NCBI GenBank assembly: GCA_017893485.1
Contig: JACEHZ010000198.1
Span: 930,001-994,000 of the forward strand
Reading direction: 5' to 3'
Origin: Hemerocallis citrina
Taxonomy: Eukaryota; Streptophyta; Magnoliopsida; Asparagales; Asphodelaceae
DNA length: 64,000 nucleotides
Positions 1 through 10,707 of this stretch are shown one piece after another; position 1 is the first letter of the stretch; every line of letters begins with the position of its first letter. The notes under the pieces were generated by a model. The model did no database searches. It was given only the letters and a program-made list of their open reading frames with translations, and had not been told where the DNA came from. The position numbers and the translations under genes were made by a program.

Positions 1-88
1 AACGGGGGTACGACTACTTTTTTAGCTACTATATTAAATTTTATGTCAGACTCTGAAGTTTTTTTCCTAGCTAAAACATGTGGGTTAG

Positions 89-268
89 AGGTGTGTGACA
101 AAGCGCAATGACTTACTACTCAATAAAATGAGGGGTTGGGAGACTGAAAGGGTTAAGACTAGTTTTGAGAACGCCCTAGGGAATTGCGTTGGGTCGACAG
201 ACATCCCCGAGGATGTAGCCGACCCCACACCCACACCAACGATCACCGATGACACTATCCCCCAATGA
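89..268 (+). pseudogene. LINE ORF1, C-terminal remnant
   Basis: A frame runs open from 89 to a TGA at 266-268 and ends in a Thr/Pro/Asp-rich tail. The TGA overlaps the ATG of the endonuclease frame (265-267) as ATGA. This fits the C-terminus of the LINE's first ORF, the nucleic-acid-binding Gag-like protein, with ORF2 reached by termination-reinitiation. A stop at 86-88 in the same frame suggests damage upstream. The fragment is too short to show a zinc knuckle, so the call rests on position and overlap. Confidence 0.5.
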
Positions 269-1016
269 ATACACTATTCTGGAATGTTAGGGGGCTGGGA
301 GATAGGGGAAAGAGAGATATGGTAAGGGACGTCATTAGCAATTCCAAGGCGGAAGTGGTGGGGTTACAGGAGACCAAACTCCAGCACGGGCTCAAGCTCA
401 AAAGAATCGGGGGTAACAAGATCAATGAATGGGTGTTACGATCGTCAGCAGGAGCCTCAGGAGGGATTGCTATAGGGTTCAATTCGGATATCCTCTCTTG
501 CTTAGAGGTGCACAGCAGAACATTCTCCCTGACTACCCAACTTAAGCGACGGTCCGATGATTGGGTGCAGACGGTGACTGTTGTGTATGGGCCGAATGTG
601 GGTACAGACCGAGATGCCTTTTGGCAAGAACTTGTCGACATTCGACGGCGATGGTCGGGAGCTTGGATTGTTGGAGGGACTTCAACATTACTAGATTTGC
701 CTTTGAGCACAAGGGTAGAGGCTCTAGCGATAGACACAGAGAGGAGTTCAACCGAGTGATTACGGAGCTAGAGCTAATCGATATCCCAGTCAATGACAGA
801 CTATTCACCTGGTCTAATATGCAAGCGGCCCCGGTTATGGCCAAGCTGGACAGGATTTTAGTCTCAATGGAATGGGAAGCAAAATTTCCACTTGCTACAG
901 CTAGATCGATCCCTAGACCCACATCAGACCACACCCCGATCCTTCTTGATGTGGGGACTCGCGGAGCCCACAGGCCACGGAAGTTCAGATTTGAGAAGGC
1001 TTGGCTAGAGATTTAG
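265..1016 (+). pseudogene. LINE ORF2, endonuclease domain (frameshifted)
   Basis: The domain nicks target DNA to start target-primed reverse transcription. It begins at the ATG at 265 with FWNVRGLG. QETKLQ, VYGPN, an FNITRF block and the closing SDHTPIL motif follow, the usual exonuclease-endonuclease-phosphatase signature of L1 elements. A frameshift near 690 moves the reading from the first frame (265-759) to a second one that carries the catalytic tail to 1016, where a stop follows. The break is inside the domain, so no active enzyme can be made. Confidence 0.88.
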
Positions 1017-1028
1017 GAATTTCATCAC

Positions 1029-2772
1029 ATGGTAATGGAGAATTGGGTGCTCCCAACTTCTGGTAGGGACACAGCATCCCGATGGTGTGAAAAAATCCGT
1101 AGGTTAAGAAAGAGACTGCGTAGATGGAATCGATCTCGATTCTCGACCATCTGGCGTGCGAAAGATTTCTTTCTGGAAGGAATCGATGAGCTGGAAAGGG
1201 TGGAAGAGACGAGAGTTCTATCACAGGAAGAAAGAAACAAGCTGCTAGAGCTTCGGAAAAATATCGCCAATCTGTACAAGTTGGAAGAGATCAAGTGACA
1301 GCAAAGATCAAGGATTTCGTGGCTCAAAGAGAGAGATGCGAATACAGCCTACTTCCACAGAGTGGCAAGCGCAAGGCGTAGATCCAATGCCGTCCTCTCA
1401 CTTCAGACGGATACGGAGACACTGCAAGACGAAAATGCGATCTCCACGGCCTTTCAAAATTACTACAAGGGCCTATTTGGAAGAAAGAATGATTTCAGGA
1501 TTCCATTGAGGGAGGATTATTGGCAGGAATACCGGAACGATTCAACGCAAATTTTCTCCTCTTTAGAGGCACCTTTTTCGGAAATGGAAGTGAAAAAGGC
1601 CATCAACCAAATGGGAGCAGACAAGTCCCCGGGGCCAGACGGCTTTCCAATGATATTCTTTCAAGTGTTCTGGGAAGAAATCAAATGGGACATTATGGCA
1701 CTGATGGAGAAATTTTTTCATAAAAATCTCAGATTGGGCATGTTCAATTTCGCGGAAGTGATCCTCATACCAAAATAGGAGGAATCTAAGCGCGTGGGGG
1801 ATTTTAGACCAATTAGCCTCATCAACTGTTCGGTTAAAATCATCACAAAGGTCCTGGCCATCCGCCTAGAGAGTATTATGGATAGTGTAATCAGCAAAAC
1901 CCAGACAGGCTTCATCAAGGACAAATGTATCTTAGATTGTGTGGCCACTGCTGAACAAGTTATCCACCACTGCCATAAGAGCAATTCTAAGAACTTCCTC
2001 CTTAAACTGGATTTTGAGAAGGCATACGACTCTGTCGATTGGGAGTGTTTGCTAGAAGCTCTCAGAGGGAGAGGATTCGGGGATAAATGGGTTAGATGGA
2101 TCAAACAGTGTTTACTTATAAGTAAAACGGCTTTTTCGGTGAATGGGAGGCCAGTGCCGCCATTTCCTTGCAAGAAAGGACTCCGGCAAGGGGATCCGTT
2201 ATCCCCACTGCTATTCACGATCGTAGTAGATGTGCTAAGGGGAATATTAGAAAATTGCCAGAAAAAAGGGCTGGATTACGCCTGTGGCCAGCAGCAGCTC
2301 CAGTCAAGGGTGTACGATTCTTCAGTACGCTGATGACACGCTACTCATTGGAAATGGGACTAGATCAGAAACAGACTGCTTTAAAGGAGCCCTCTACTAT
2401 TTTGAAGACTGGTCAGGTCTCGGGATAAATTTTCACAAGAGTGCACTAATTCCCATCACACTCTCTGATGAAGAAGCGCGAGAACATGCCACCATTTTAA
2501 ATTGTGTGAGGAATGATTTTCCAATCAAATACTTAGGGCTTCTACTCAGGCCAGGAAAACTCACTAAGTCGGATTGGCTGCCTATAATTGACAGGGTGGA
2601 GGACAGACTAGCTGGCTGGAAAGGAAAATCGCTTTCGCTAGGAGGAAGAGTAGTACTCATCAACTCAGTATTATCCAATCTACCCATCTACTATATGTTA
2701 TTTTTTGAGCTCCCTAAGTGGGTTATCCAAAGGATTGACCGAATCCGAAAACGATTCCTTTGGTTCGAATAG
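1029..2772 (+). pseudogene. LINE ORF2, linker and reverse transcriptase (broken)
   Basis: 1029-1298 is the basic, helical linker between endonuclease and RT. From 1362 come SPGPDGFP, FRPISLIN, the TGFIKDKCI block, LKLDFEKAYDSVDW (catalytic Asp region), LRQGDPLSPLLF and LQYADDTLLIGN, the YADD catalytic motif of L1 reverse transcriptases (near 2322-2340), then the thumb region LGLLLRPGKL...RVEDRLAGWKGKSLSLGGR. Stops at about 1016, 1296 and 1776 and a frameshift near 2300 split the domain into pieces. Known role of the family: copies the LINE RNA at the nicked target. This copy is inactive. Confidence 0.93.
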
Positions 2773-2776
2773 GGGA

Positions 2777-3694
2777 GGTTACCACCTGATCAAGTGGAAT
2801 ATCGCTTGTATGAAGAAGAAGCATAGAGGGCTAGGCATCATCGACCTTAGAGATATGAATCTTGCCATTTTGGGAAAATGGTGGTGGAAGGTTTTTCACC
2901 ACAGCGGGGAAGGATAGCAGGATTTCATTCAGCCATACCTGCGAGGAAAAGGCACGAGAAACTTGGGCTTCCGAGTAGGGTCTAGAGTTTCGCGATTCTG
3001 GAATGGAATTACCAAAGCTAGCGGGCCATTCATTTCGGCAGTTACGTCAACTATCGGTAATGGGCGGTCCACCAGGTTTTGGTGGGACAAATGGTGTGGT
3101 GCACATTCATTGAATGAAACTTTCCCCGAACTGTATGACAAAACGAGTCGACCAAATATATCTGTTGCTGAGGCTTGGAGGAGGGGAAAGTGGAAGCCTA
3201 AGTTTCGAGGAGCTCTTACTCCAAGATTACATCAGCAACTGCTCGAACTACAAGCACACATCACACGGACCGGGAGGAGCTGCGTCCAAGGCCCAGATCA
3301 GATGCGATGGAGACTTGAGCCCAAGGGTACATTCACGGTCAGTTCCCTGTACCATTGGATTCACTATCGGGGATGCAGACCCAGTTGGGCACAGGTATTA
3401 TGGAAGGCGAAAACACCACTTAAAGTCAGAGTCTTTCTTTGGCTAGTGCTCAATAACGCAATCCTCACCAGAGAGAACCTGGCCAAAAGACAATCCCAGA
3501 TTGCGACCGACTGTGGATTCTGCAACATGCACACGGAGAATTTAAACCACCTTTTTATCCACTGTCCAAGGAGTAAGGCGACTATGGTAGAAGTTTTACG
3601 AGCCTTAGGAACAAGTGAATACCCCAGCGAATATGAGAACTTGTGGGATGGCCCCAAATTCGCCACAGTTCGTCATGAAATGAAGGATGTGTAG
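2777..3694 (+). pseudogene. LINE ORF2, C-terminal zf-RVT region (broken)
   Basis: After a stop at about 2770 and a frameshift, the peptide with IDLRDMNLAILGKWWW (2790-2917) and then the frame 2963-3694 carry the C-terminal part of plant L1 ORF2. Recognisable parts are GRSTRFWWDKWCG, the KVRVFLWL block and CGFCNMHTENLNHLFIHCPRS, a Cys/His zinc-binding cluster of the zf-RVT type. It ends with a TAG at 3692-3694. The region is thought to help template RNA binding in LINEs. Confidence 0.88.
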
Positions 3695-4177
3695 TAAATT
3701 GCCATTGCGACAACTACATGGGTGTTATAGCTAGATAGAAATAACTTTTATTTTCGTGCTTCATGTAATAGTGCTTCTGGTAACCTTACTCGTATCATGC
3801 ATCTTGTTTCTTTTTGGGCTACAGCTCCCACCACAGAGGCGAGAGGGAGGATTGCCAGAGTCTTCCAGGTGGAAGACTACGATGATGAGGAGGTAGAGTT
3901 TGGGCCGACACTGGACTGAGGGGCGGATCCGTCTCACTAGCTACACTCGATGCTAGTTTGGTCTTTACCTACTGTACTTTTAGTTTTTATTTTGAGAATT
4001 CGACCCACCCCCCATGGTTCTGTTGGGGGTTTATGTTTTATTTCTTGCTCTGTTTTGTCTTTTCTGTTATATACTTTGTATCCTTTCCGGTACACCGGGG
4101 TTGTTTTATTAACTGTTTATTAATGAAACAGGGTGGCTTTATTCCATCTTTTACCTCAAAAAAAAAAAAAAAAAAAA
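3695..4177 (+). other. 3' UTR and poly(A) tail of the first LINE
   Basis: Non-coding, T-rich sequence leads to TTAATGAAACAGGGTGGC (about 4121-4138), a short pyrimidine stretch and then A20 at 4158-4177. The same terminal motif occurs in front of A-rich or AT-rich tails at 25370-25430 and 28485-28575, which marks it as the conserved 3' end of this LINE family. Confidence 0.8.
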
Positions 4178-4631
4178 CAAGCAATCATATTCACTTGAAA
4201 GAGTAGCACTCTCCACCTCGCTTTGAAGGTTGAGAACATAATAAAAGGGAGTTGTCTTCATAGCGAAGATTAAAGCCACTGAGGCTACTAATTACCAACC
4301 GCAACACATTCCGCTAAACACAATGCTTAATTAGCTCATCGGAAGCAACCAGCAAAACTCCCTCCCAATCCCCCACAAAAGCAAATATTAAACCTTTTTA
4401 ATCTTTCCTTCTTTTTGAGAAAATTTCATACTAACTACTCTAGAGCTGAACTTGCACGTGCTTATTACTTCATCCTTTCAAAATATACGTTGTATAAGCC
4501 TTTTTTTTTTTTTTTCAAAATACAACTTGTTTATGATTTCCAGCATAATATCTTTACATTCTTAACCACTCACTAATTATTTTTTTAGCCAAACTACCAA
4601 TTGTATCCTGGAGAGTTGAACGGTATAAAAA
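4178..4631. other. AT-rich spacer, no gene seen
   Basis: No coding frame, RNA gene or clear terminal repeat is visible. A T14 run lies near 4501-4515. The stretch separates the LINE poly(A) tail from the first Helitron. Confidence 0.6.
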
Positions 4632-4809
4632 TCTCTAATATTATAATGGGAGAAGACCTTAGTGTCATTTGTCAATCTATTAATGCGTATAATACACGTG
4701 CATAACTATTATAAATGATGTCTTAGATTCAAGTCTAGACTTCGTCTAAATTTTTTCCTTAAAAAAAGCTATATTTATTAAGACGTGCATCGGACGTGTA
4801 AATTACTAG
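4632..4809 (+). mobile_element. Short non-autonomous Helitron (178 bp)
   Basis: It starts with TC after a host A (4631) in TCTCTAATATTATAATGGGA. It ends with a short hairpin (ACGTGCATCGGACGT, 4783-4797, one stem base mutated) and CTAG before a host T at 4810. TC start, 3' hairpin, CTRR end and A/T insertion with no target duplication are the Helitron rules. No coding capacity. The first 45 bp match the start of the larger Helitron at 5741. Confidence 0.78.
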
Positions 4810-5049
4810 TAAACATAATAATCAAATAAGAGAACATTTTCATAAATACACTATTAATTAGTTAATTAATATGCTCAATTAAGAGAGATATTTATTTGCT
4901 AATAAACTAATCCAAGTGTTTTGTGTGAAAACATTAAACGACTTACTTTTTAGAACAGGTGGAGTGTGATTCACTAGTTACTAACAGTTATGAGGAGTAT
5001 TCTCGGCAATGACGTTTCCGAGATATTTACATGTTATTGTTATTTGGTA

Positions 5050-5725
5050 TTCCATCTATTTCAATTTACAAGTCATTCTCAGTTTCTACACTTATATTAA
5101 GGTATATCCTAGATTAGTATAAAGAGAAATCTTCGGTTGCACACTACTTTGGTGAGCACTCCGTGAGCACTCACGAACTAGAGACCCTATGAAAAATCCG
5201 AACCGCTCATATCGTTCTATATGCCTTAGATAGCCTAACAATAAAAAATCAAGTAATTTGAAGTTCATTTGTCCATGATTTACATCATCACAAAATTGTA
5301 TGGCTGAAAATTCTAACAGCATTGATGGATGGGCAAATGAACTTCAAATTACTTGATTTTTTATTGTTAGGCTATCTAATGCATATAGAACAATATGAGC
5401 GGTTCGGATTTTTCATAGGGTCTCTAGTTCGTGAGTGCTCACGGAGTGCTCACCAAAAGTAGTGTGCAACCGAAAAGGACTCTTAGTATAAAAGTAATAA
5501 ATATTATTGGTTATTGAAGTTTTTAAATGAGTCAACTTTTGTAAAATGTCAAACTTGTCATCCTTTTAAATTAAATGGCAACACAATTGCAAAATTAAAA
5601 GTCTCATAGAAAAAATATTAATATATCTCTAAAAGATTAAGAGAACACCCTATGAAATCTAAAATGACTTATGTACTAAAGAAGAAAAAGAAACAATAGT
5701 AACTTATATTTTAGAACGAAGGGAG
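5050..5725. mobile_element. Degenerate Stowaway-like (Tc1/mariner) MITE, interrupted
   Basis: The left end TTCCATCTATTTCAATTTAC and the right end, read on the reverse strand as CTCCCTTCGTTCTAAAATAT, both resemble the common plant Stowaway terminus (CTCCCTCCGTCCC type). Each is bordered by TA (5048-5049 and 5726-5727), the expected target. The interior holds the 359-bp foldback element at 5124-5482. Ends are mutated, so the call is moderate. Confidence 0.5.
5124..5482. mobile_element. Foldback MITE, Mutator-type (359 bp)
   Basis: The two halves (about 5124-5276 and 5328-5482) are near-perfect reverse complements with a loop of about 50 bp. Terminal 24-mers pair as GAG...TTCGGTTGCACACTAC on each side. 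Exact 10-bp direct repeats TTAGTATAAA flank it (5114-5123 and 5483-5492). Long inverted arms starting with GAG and a 9-11 bp target duplication point to a non-autonomous Mutator-like element. No protein frame is convincing. Confidence 0.85.
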
Positions 5726-5770
5726 TATATTTGAGAACTATCTCTAATATTATAATGGGAGAAGGCCTTA

Positions 5771-6504
5771 GAGCTTTCACAATGGTGTTTCTCATTTTTT
5801 TAAAAATGGCTGCTATAGTAATAGCAAATAGCGAATTGTTCTGCAGTGGTGGTTTGCTATATTTTTTTCATTTTTTTAAAAAATTTGCGTGGGACGGTAT
5901 AACATATACCGTCGCGCAATTTTTTTTAAAAAAATCGGAAGGACGGTACATGTTGTACGTCTCTCGTTTAAAAAAAATAAATAAATAAATTTAATTATTA
6001 ACTATTAAAATATATTAATTAAATAAAATAAATAATATAATAATACCTAAACCTAATTAAAAACTAACTAAACCTAATTAATTAACCTAAACCTACCCAC
6101 GTGACCACCCCAATTCAAGGACGGTACAACATGTACCGTCCGAGAATTTTTATTATTTTTTTTTCTTCAATTCGACGAATCTTGGACATCGATTTTAAAA
6201 AAAATTTTAAAAAATATGGGACGGTATATGTTATACCGTCCGACCCCCATTTAAAAAAATAAATAAATAAAAATTTTGGGATGGTATATGTTATACCGTC
6301 CGAAGCGATTAAAAAAAATTAAAATAAGAGGGACGGTATATGTTGTACCGTCCTCTATAATTTGAGAATCGCTATTTTGTTTCTCATTTTTGAGAATCGA
6401 CTGTAGCCCATTTGTCAAAATATGGCAAAATAGAAAACGATTGCAGCGATCCATTTGCCAAAAAATGGTAAATTGGCAAATATACAAAACGACTGTGGAT
6501 GTTC
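5771..6504. mobile_element. PIF/Harbinger-like MITE with palindrome array (734 bp)
   Basis: TTA is duplicated on both sides (5768-5770 and 6505-6507). The ends GAGCTTTCACAATGGTG and, reversed, GAACATCCACAGTCG are diverged forms of the GAGCATCCACAGTGG terminus of the intact relative at 61475-62000. A 3-bp TTA target and this terminus fit PIF/Harbinger (Tourist-type) MITEs. No transposase is present. The interior carries six short palindromes, described separately. Confidence 0.8.
5891..6353. repeat. Array of six dispersed 20-23 bp palindromes
   Basis: Palindromes built on GACGGTATA...TATACCGTC lie at about 5893-5913, 5942-5961, 6119-6141, 6219-6241, 6279-6301 and 6331-6353. The cores differ (TATATGTTATA, TACAACATGTA, TATATGTTGTA), yet the two arms usually change together so that pairing is kept. 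They are separated by A/T runs. Role unknown; transposase binding or hairpin formation are possibilities. Confidence 0.75.
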
Positions 6505-6722
6505 TTAGTGTCATTTGTCATTTTGTAAATCTACCATTTTACGTGCATTGTACGTGCAACTCCAATTCTCCCATTATACGGTATATTTAAAATCTACCAA
6601 TTTACGTGCATGTACACGTATAATTCAAATTCTCTCATTATATTCTTTATATTATTTTTAAAAATATGTATTTATTAATATGTGCTATAATTAAAACGTG
6701 CATCGCACGTGTTAAATACTAG

Positions 6723-7117
6723 TTAGAATATTTCATCCCAAAATTTCAATTTCAACTATTTTTTTATTGCTTAAAAGATATAATTTGTTGAAAGAAGTTA
6801 AAATGGATGCAACTACATGTTTTTTTTTTTTTTCTTTCATGGCTTCCATTATTCTAGCTTCCCATAAGCCTCGATTTTTTACGTTAAAAGATGACAAGTA
6901 TTTTATTTTATTTTATTTTATTTTATTTATTTATTATTCTTGGGTTACATCAAAAATTATTTTTGGATTACACGCTGACAAAAAGTATTTTGATAGTGAC
7001 AAGAAACACGACAAATACCATCGTTTTTCATGAATGAGACATGCTTCCTATTGTTACTCAACACGTGTATTGTAGGGGGGGCTAAAAATAACAATTTTGA
7101 GAAAATAAGGTAACGTT
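6723..7117. other. AT-rich spacer with a (TTTTA) repeat
   Basis: No gene is visible. A TTTTA microsatellite lies at about 6901-6935 and a G7 run near 7075. The last bases (about 7109-7117) belong to the pre-insertion site of the LINE that follows. Confidence 0.6.
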
Positions 7118-7134
7118 ACAATACTCATAAATAC
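7118..7134. repeat. Target-site duplication of the - strand LINE, left copy
   Basis: ACAATACTCATAAATAC occurs here and again, identically, at 15040-15056. The pair brackets the LINE and defines its limits. Confidence 0.92.
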
Positions 7135-8025
7135 TTTTTTTTTTATCAATCGGATAGAATCTTACGACTCCAGCCATCACAAAAAAATATATTAAAAAAA
7201 AGAGAGATCGTCAAGTTTTATAAGCCGTAAAACCGAAATAATACAAGCCAAATGAACAGAGCAACAAACAAAATGATAAAGAAGGCTACAAAGGAGAAGG
7301 AAATAAACAAGGACAGAGCCGGAGCAAAGCTACTGTCGAGAAGGAGGCGCCAAACTGACGGAACAATCCACTGAAGACCGAGGCTCCGGCGCGCCTGAGA
7401 CTGTTTAAAAACTAAGGAGAAAGCAAACTCAGACCCGTCAGCACCTATGGAAGCCTTCCGAGCAACAAAATCAAAGGACCAGTGCCGCCGATGCCTCGAG
7501 AGAGTTCGCAGCAAAGCCAAAGGGAAGTATCAAGCTCCCCACAAAACACTAAACGCTTTCAACCAACGAAGCTCTGAGAGCCTGCTCCCAAAAACCATAA
7601 AAACAAAGCGCAGGATGAGGCTTAAGCAAATAGAGGCATTAGAAACAATAAGCCAAATACAAGATCATCACAACAGCCATACAACAAAGCCTAAAAACAG
7701 CACAGCCAAACCACAAGTAGGCTAAGAAGGCCAAACTGCCCAAGCAAAACAACAGAGAAGCATAACCAAGATAACCAACACAAAAACTGGGCTGCTCGCA
7801 TAGAGTCGAGCACCGATAGAACCCAACAAATATTACAATAACATAGAGAGCCACATAGAAGGAAGAAAAGAGAGAGAAATAGTAGACATACACCCTGCTC
7901 AGCCAAAGCCAAGAACCACAAAAAACCAAAACATCCATTAAAGCCAGAACCAAGGCAGAGAGGCCCAGGTGCGATCAGACCTGCGAAACAAGGAGAAGGT
8001 AAAAGATAAGAAGAAAAAGAAGAGA
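7135..8025 (-). other. 3' UTR of the full-length LINE, with terminal hairpin
   Basis: About 0.9 kb of non-coding sequence between the end of the zf-RVT region and the poly(A). Close to the tail is a GAGTC-N4-GATTC hairpin (7157-7170 on the + strand as GAATC/GACTC). The same hairpin is kept in three other copies of the family. Open frames inside this stretch are not conserved and are not called. Confidence 0.75.
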
Positions 8026-9102
8026 TTATAACGCATTAAGATTGCTAAGGCAAAGAACAGAAACATCAAATCTATGACAATAGAGAGCAACACTGGCTTC
8101 GGTTTTTAACGCCGAGGCCCAGTGCTTAAATAGAAATAAAAAATCGTCTATCAATGAGGAAAAGGGAGAAACGCAGTGTTGGAACAGCCTCTTATTTCTT
8201 TCCTTCCACGAGATCCAAATAATGGTCTGAACTGATAGTATCCACGCGCTTCGATACTTGATGTTTGCAGACGGAGAGGACCAACAAGAAGATAAACTGG
8301 GGGGGATAGAATCAGCTTCCCACGCTAGAGTGCATATTTTCCACAAAGGAATGATGGCGGAACATCGAACAAAAAGATGGCCAACATTCTCCGAGTGCTC
8401 CGTGCACAGGGGGCAAAGCTGACCCCAAGCCAGATTTCTTTTGTTAAGAATTTCAACCGTAAGTAATTTGTTATTAAAAGCTAGCCATGAAGTGATCTTA
8501 ACCTTAAAGGGGGCGCAGGAATCCCATAATAATTGAGCGACAGGCGATTGGATGCCTCTAGAGTTGAGGAAACTATAAAAAGAACTAACCGAGAAGATCC
8601 CTGCTGAGTTCTAATGCCAAGCAATATCTTCAATTGGCCGCCACTCGAAGTTATTCAGAGAAGAGATAAGTTCATTAAAAATAGGGGACAGAGAGGGGGG
8701 AAGCTCAACCGAGAATGGTATTATCCAATGTCTAAGATCATTAATCATGATGAAGGAATTAGCAACTGAGGCCGTTGGATTGGCAGCCAGCCGGAATAAA
8801 GAAGGGTACGCAGAGGAGAGCTTAGTATTACCAATCCAGAGATCATTCCAAAATTTAGATCTTGACCCATCCGAGCAGATACGGGAAATACCACATTGGA
8901 AGGCAGCGACCACCTTCCAGACCCCTTTCCAGAAAGGAGAAGCGTTACTATTAACCGAGGGGGGGAAATCCCACCAATTGCAAGAAGGGGACCAATAACC
9001 CTTGATACACTGAATCCAGGGTAAATGATCGAATTTTTGAAACCTCCATAGCCATTTACCTAGGAGGGCGATGTTATGGTTCTTGAGATTCAAGACACCC
9101 AT
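8026..9102 (-). pseudogene. LINE ORF2, C-terminal zf-RVT region (broken)
   Basis: The upper part (9102-8611) reads MGVLNLKNHNIALLGKWLWR, then SPFWKGVWKV and SRSKFWNDLW, the block that follows RT in plant L1 ORF2. The lower part (8346-8026) has ILSVQTIIWISWKERNKRLF, the end of the zf-RVT domain. Frameshifts and stops lie between. The same blocks occur in the LINE at 51219-51551 and 54828-55181, confirming family identity. Confidence 0.85.
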
Positions 9103-9152
9103 ACCCCTTCCGCTTTGGAGGTGCAGATCAATTTAAAAGAGGAGGACCCAGT

Positions 9153-10707
9153 CTAGAAAAAGTTACTCCTGATTTGATCAATCCTCTTGATCACCCAGGA
9201 GGGGATGAAGTAGAAAGACATCATGTAAAGTGGCATAGCGGAAAGAACCGAGTTAATAAGGGTCAGTCTTCCACCACGGGAAAGCACTTTACCAGACCAA
9301 ACATTGAGTCTGGCTTCAACTTTATCCACAAGCGGGTACCAGTCCGATCTTTGCAATTTTCCCCATCGAAGGGGAATGCCTAAATAAGTGATGGGAAAAG
9401 AAGCGGAGGGACAGTTAAAGAAATTGGACACCTCAATCTGGTGATTGGGGGAACCTCCCAACCAAAGAACCGAAGATTTTTGGAAATTAATAGATAATCC
9501 CGAAGCCATTGCGAAACAATAAAGGAGAAGTTTAAGGTTACGCAGAGAATGGGTGTTCGGTTTGGTGAAGATAATAGTGTCATCTGCGTATTGCAGATTA
9601 AGAACACCCTCGAAGAGTTGTGAATTACCAAGACCCTCAATCATATGTAAGTTCCAAGCATTACGAAGGAGCTTACTAAAGATGTATGCGACAAGGGAAA
9701 AAAGGAGGGAGGATAAGGGGGTCCCTCTATCGGAAGCCACATTTAATCTTAAATTTGTGACCTTCCGAACCATTGATAGGGATCGAAGAAGTTCTCGAGA
9801 ACAAGCTGGATTTAATCCAAGCAATCTATTTAGGACTGAACCCCCGGTAAATGAGAATATCAAGAAGGAAATCCCAATTAACATTGTCGTACACTTTTTG
9901 GAAATCAAGTTTGAGTAAGATGCCTTCTGGGTGAGAATTGTGACAATGGGATATGATCTCTTGAGCTGAAGCTACATTGTCAAGGATAAAGCGGTCCTTG
10001 ATGAATCCCGATTGGGCAGAGTCAATCAGGGGAGAAATGATCGCACTCAATCTAGCAGAGAGAACTTTCATAATGATTTTGAAAGATGTGTTGATCAAGC
10101 TGATAGGTCTGAAGTTAGTCAACACGTGCGCTCCTGCTAATTTAGGAATGAGCACGATGTGCGTATAATTGATACGATCAAATGAAAAGCAACCCTGGTG
10201 GAGATCTCTAAACATGTTGAGCAGATCATCCTTAAGCCAATGCCAGAATTTTTGAAAAAAAAATACAAGAAAACCATCTGGCCCCGGGGCAGAATCACTC
10301 TTTAAAGCGAAAACAGCCGATTTAATCTCTTCCAGAGAGAAAGGGGCCTCGAGAGAAGGAAGGTCATGCGTATTATTGCTGTAAAGATGGAACCAATCAA
10401 GCTCAATCGAGCGATGTTTGTGCGTTCCAATAAGGTTTTTGTAGAAGGAAAGGAACGCATGATGGATCTCAGCATCAGAGGTAAGATCCACCCTATTTTC
10501 GCTAATCGAAGAGATCCGATTGCAACGTTGCCGATGCGACGCATAGTTATGGAAGAAAGCAGTATTGGCATCACCCTTCTTAAGCCATTTAACTCTAGCT
10601 CTTTGAGCCCATTTAATATGGTCTTGAAGAAGGATTTTGGCATAATCATGCTTGCAAGATCGACGTTCCGAATGAAAGGAATCCGACAAGGGACCCTGCT
10701 CTTCCAT
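9153..10707 (-). pseudogene. LINE ORF2, reverse transcriptase (frameshifted)
   Basis: From 10707 downwards: WLKKGDANTAFFH linker, SAPGPDGFLV, FRPISLINTSFKIIMK, SGFIKDRFILDNVASAQ and LKLDFQKVYDNVNW. A frameshift near 9840 moves to the frame with LQYADDTIIF (YADD near 9578-9597) and LGIPLRWGKLQRSDW...SRGGRLTLINSVLS. All finger, palm and thumb landmarks of an L1 reverse transcriptase are present. The conserved Asp-to-Asn change VYDNVNW replaces the usual AYDSVNW. Confidence 0.93.

Larger units (their letters stand above)
1..4177 (+). mobile_element. L1-type LINE, decayed, 5' part outside the window
   Basis: The order is end of ORF1, apurinic-type endonuclease, reverse transcriptase, zinc-binding zf-RVT region, 3' UTR and a run of 20 A (4158-4177), as in plant L1 non-LTR retrotransposons. 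Several stops and frameshifts interrupt ORF2, so this copy is dead. Its 3' end differs from that of the LINE at 7-15 kb, so at least two LINE families are present. The last 40 bp before the A tail resemble the ends at 25370-25409 and 28485-28531. The target duplication cannot be checked because the 5' end lies left of position 1. Confidence 0.93.
5741..6722 (+). mobile_element. Non-autonomous Helitron (982 bp) carrying a nested MITE
   Basis: The 5' end is A|TCTCTAATATTATAATGGGA (TC at 5741). The 3' end is the hairpin ACGTGCATCGCACGT (about 6696-6710) followed by CTAG at 6719-6722 and a host T. About 250 bp of Helitron sequence flank the MITE at 5771-6504. The two sides read through as CCTTAGTGTCATTTGTC, exactly as in the small Helitron at 4632, which proves the nesting. 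Confidence 0.82.

Noticed and set aside
3958..4206. Phe-rich 82-residue frame
   Set aside because: It lies in the LINE 3' UTR and ends in the translated poly(A) tail (Lys run).
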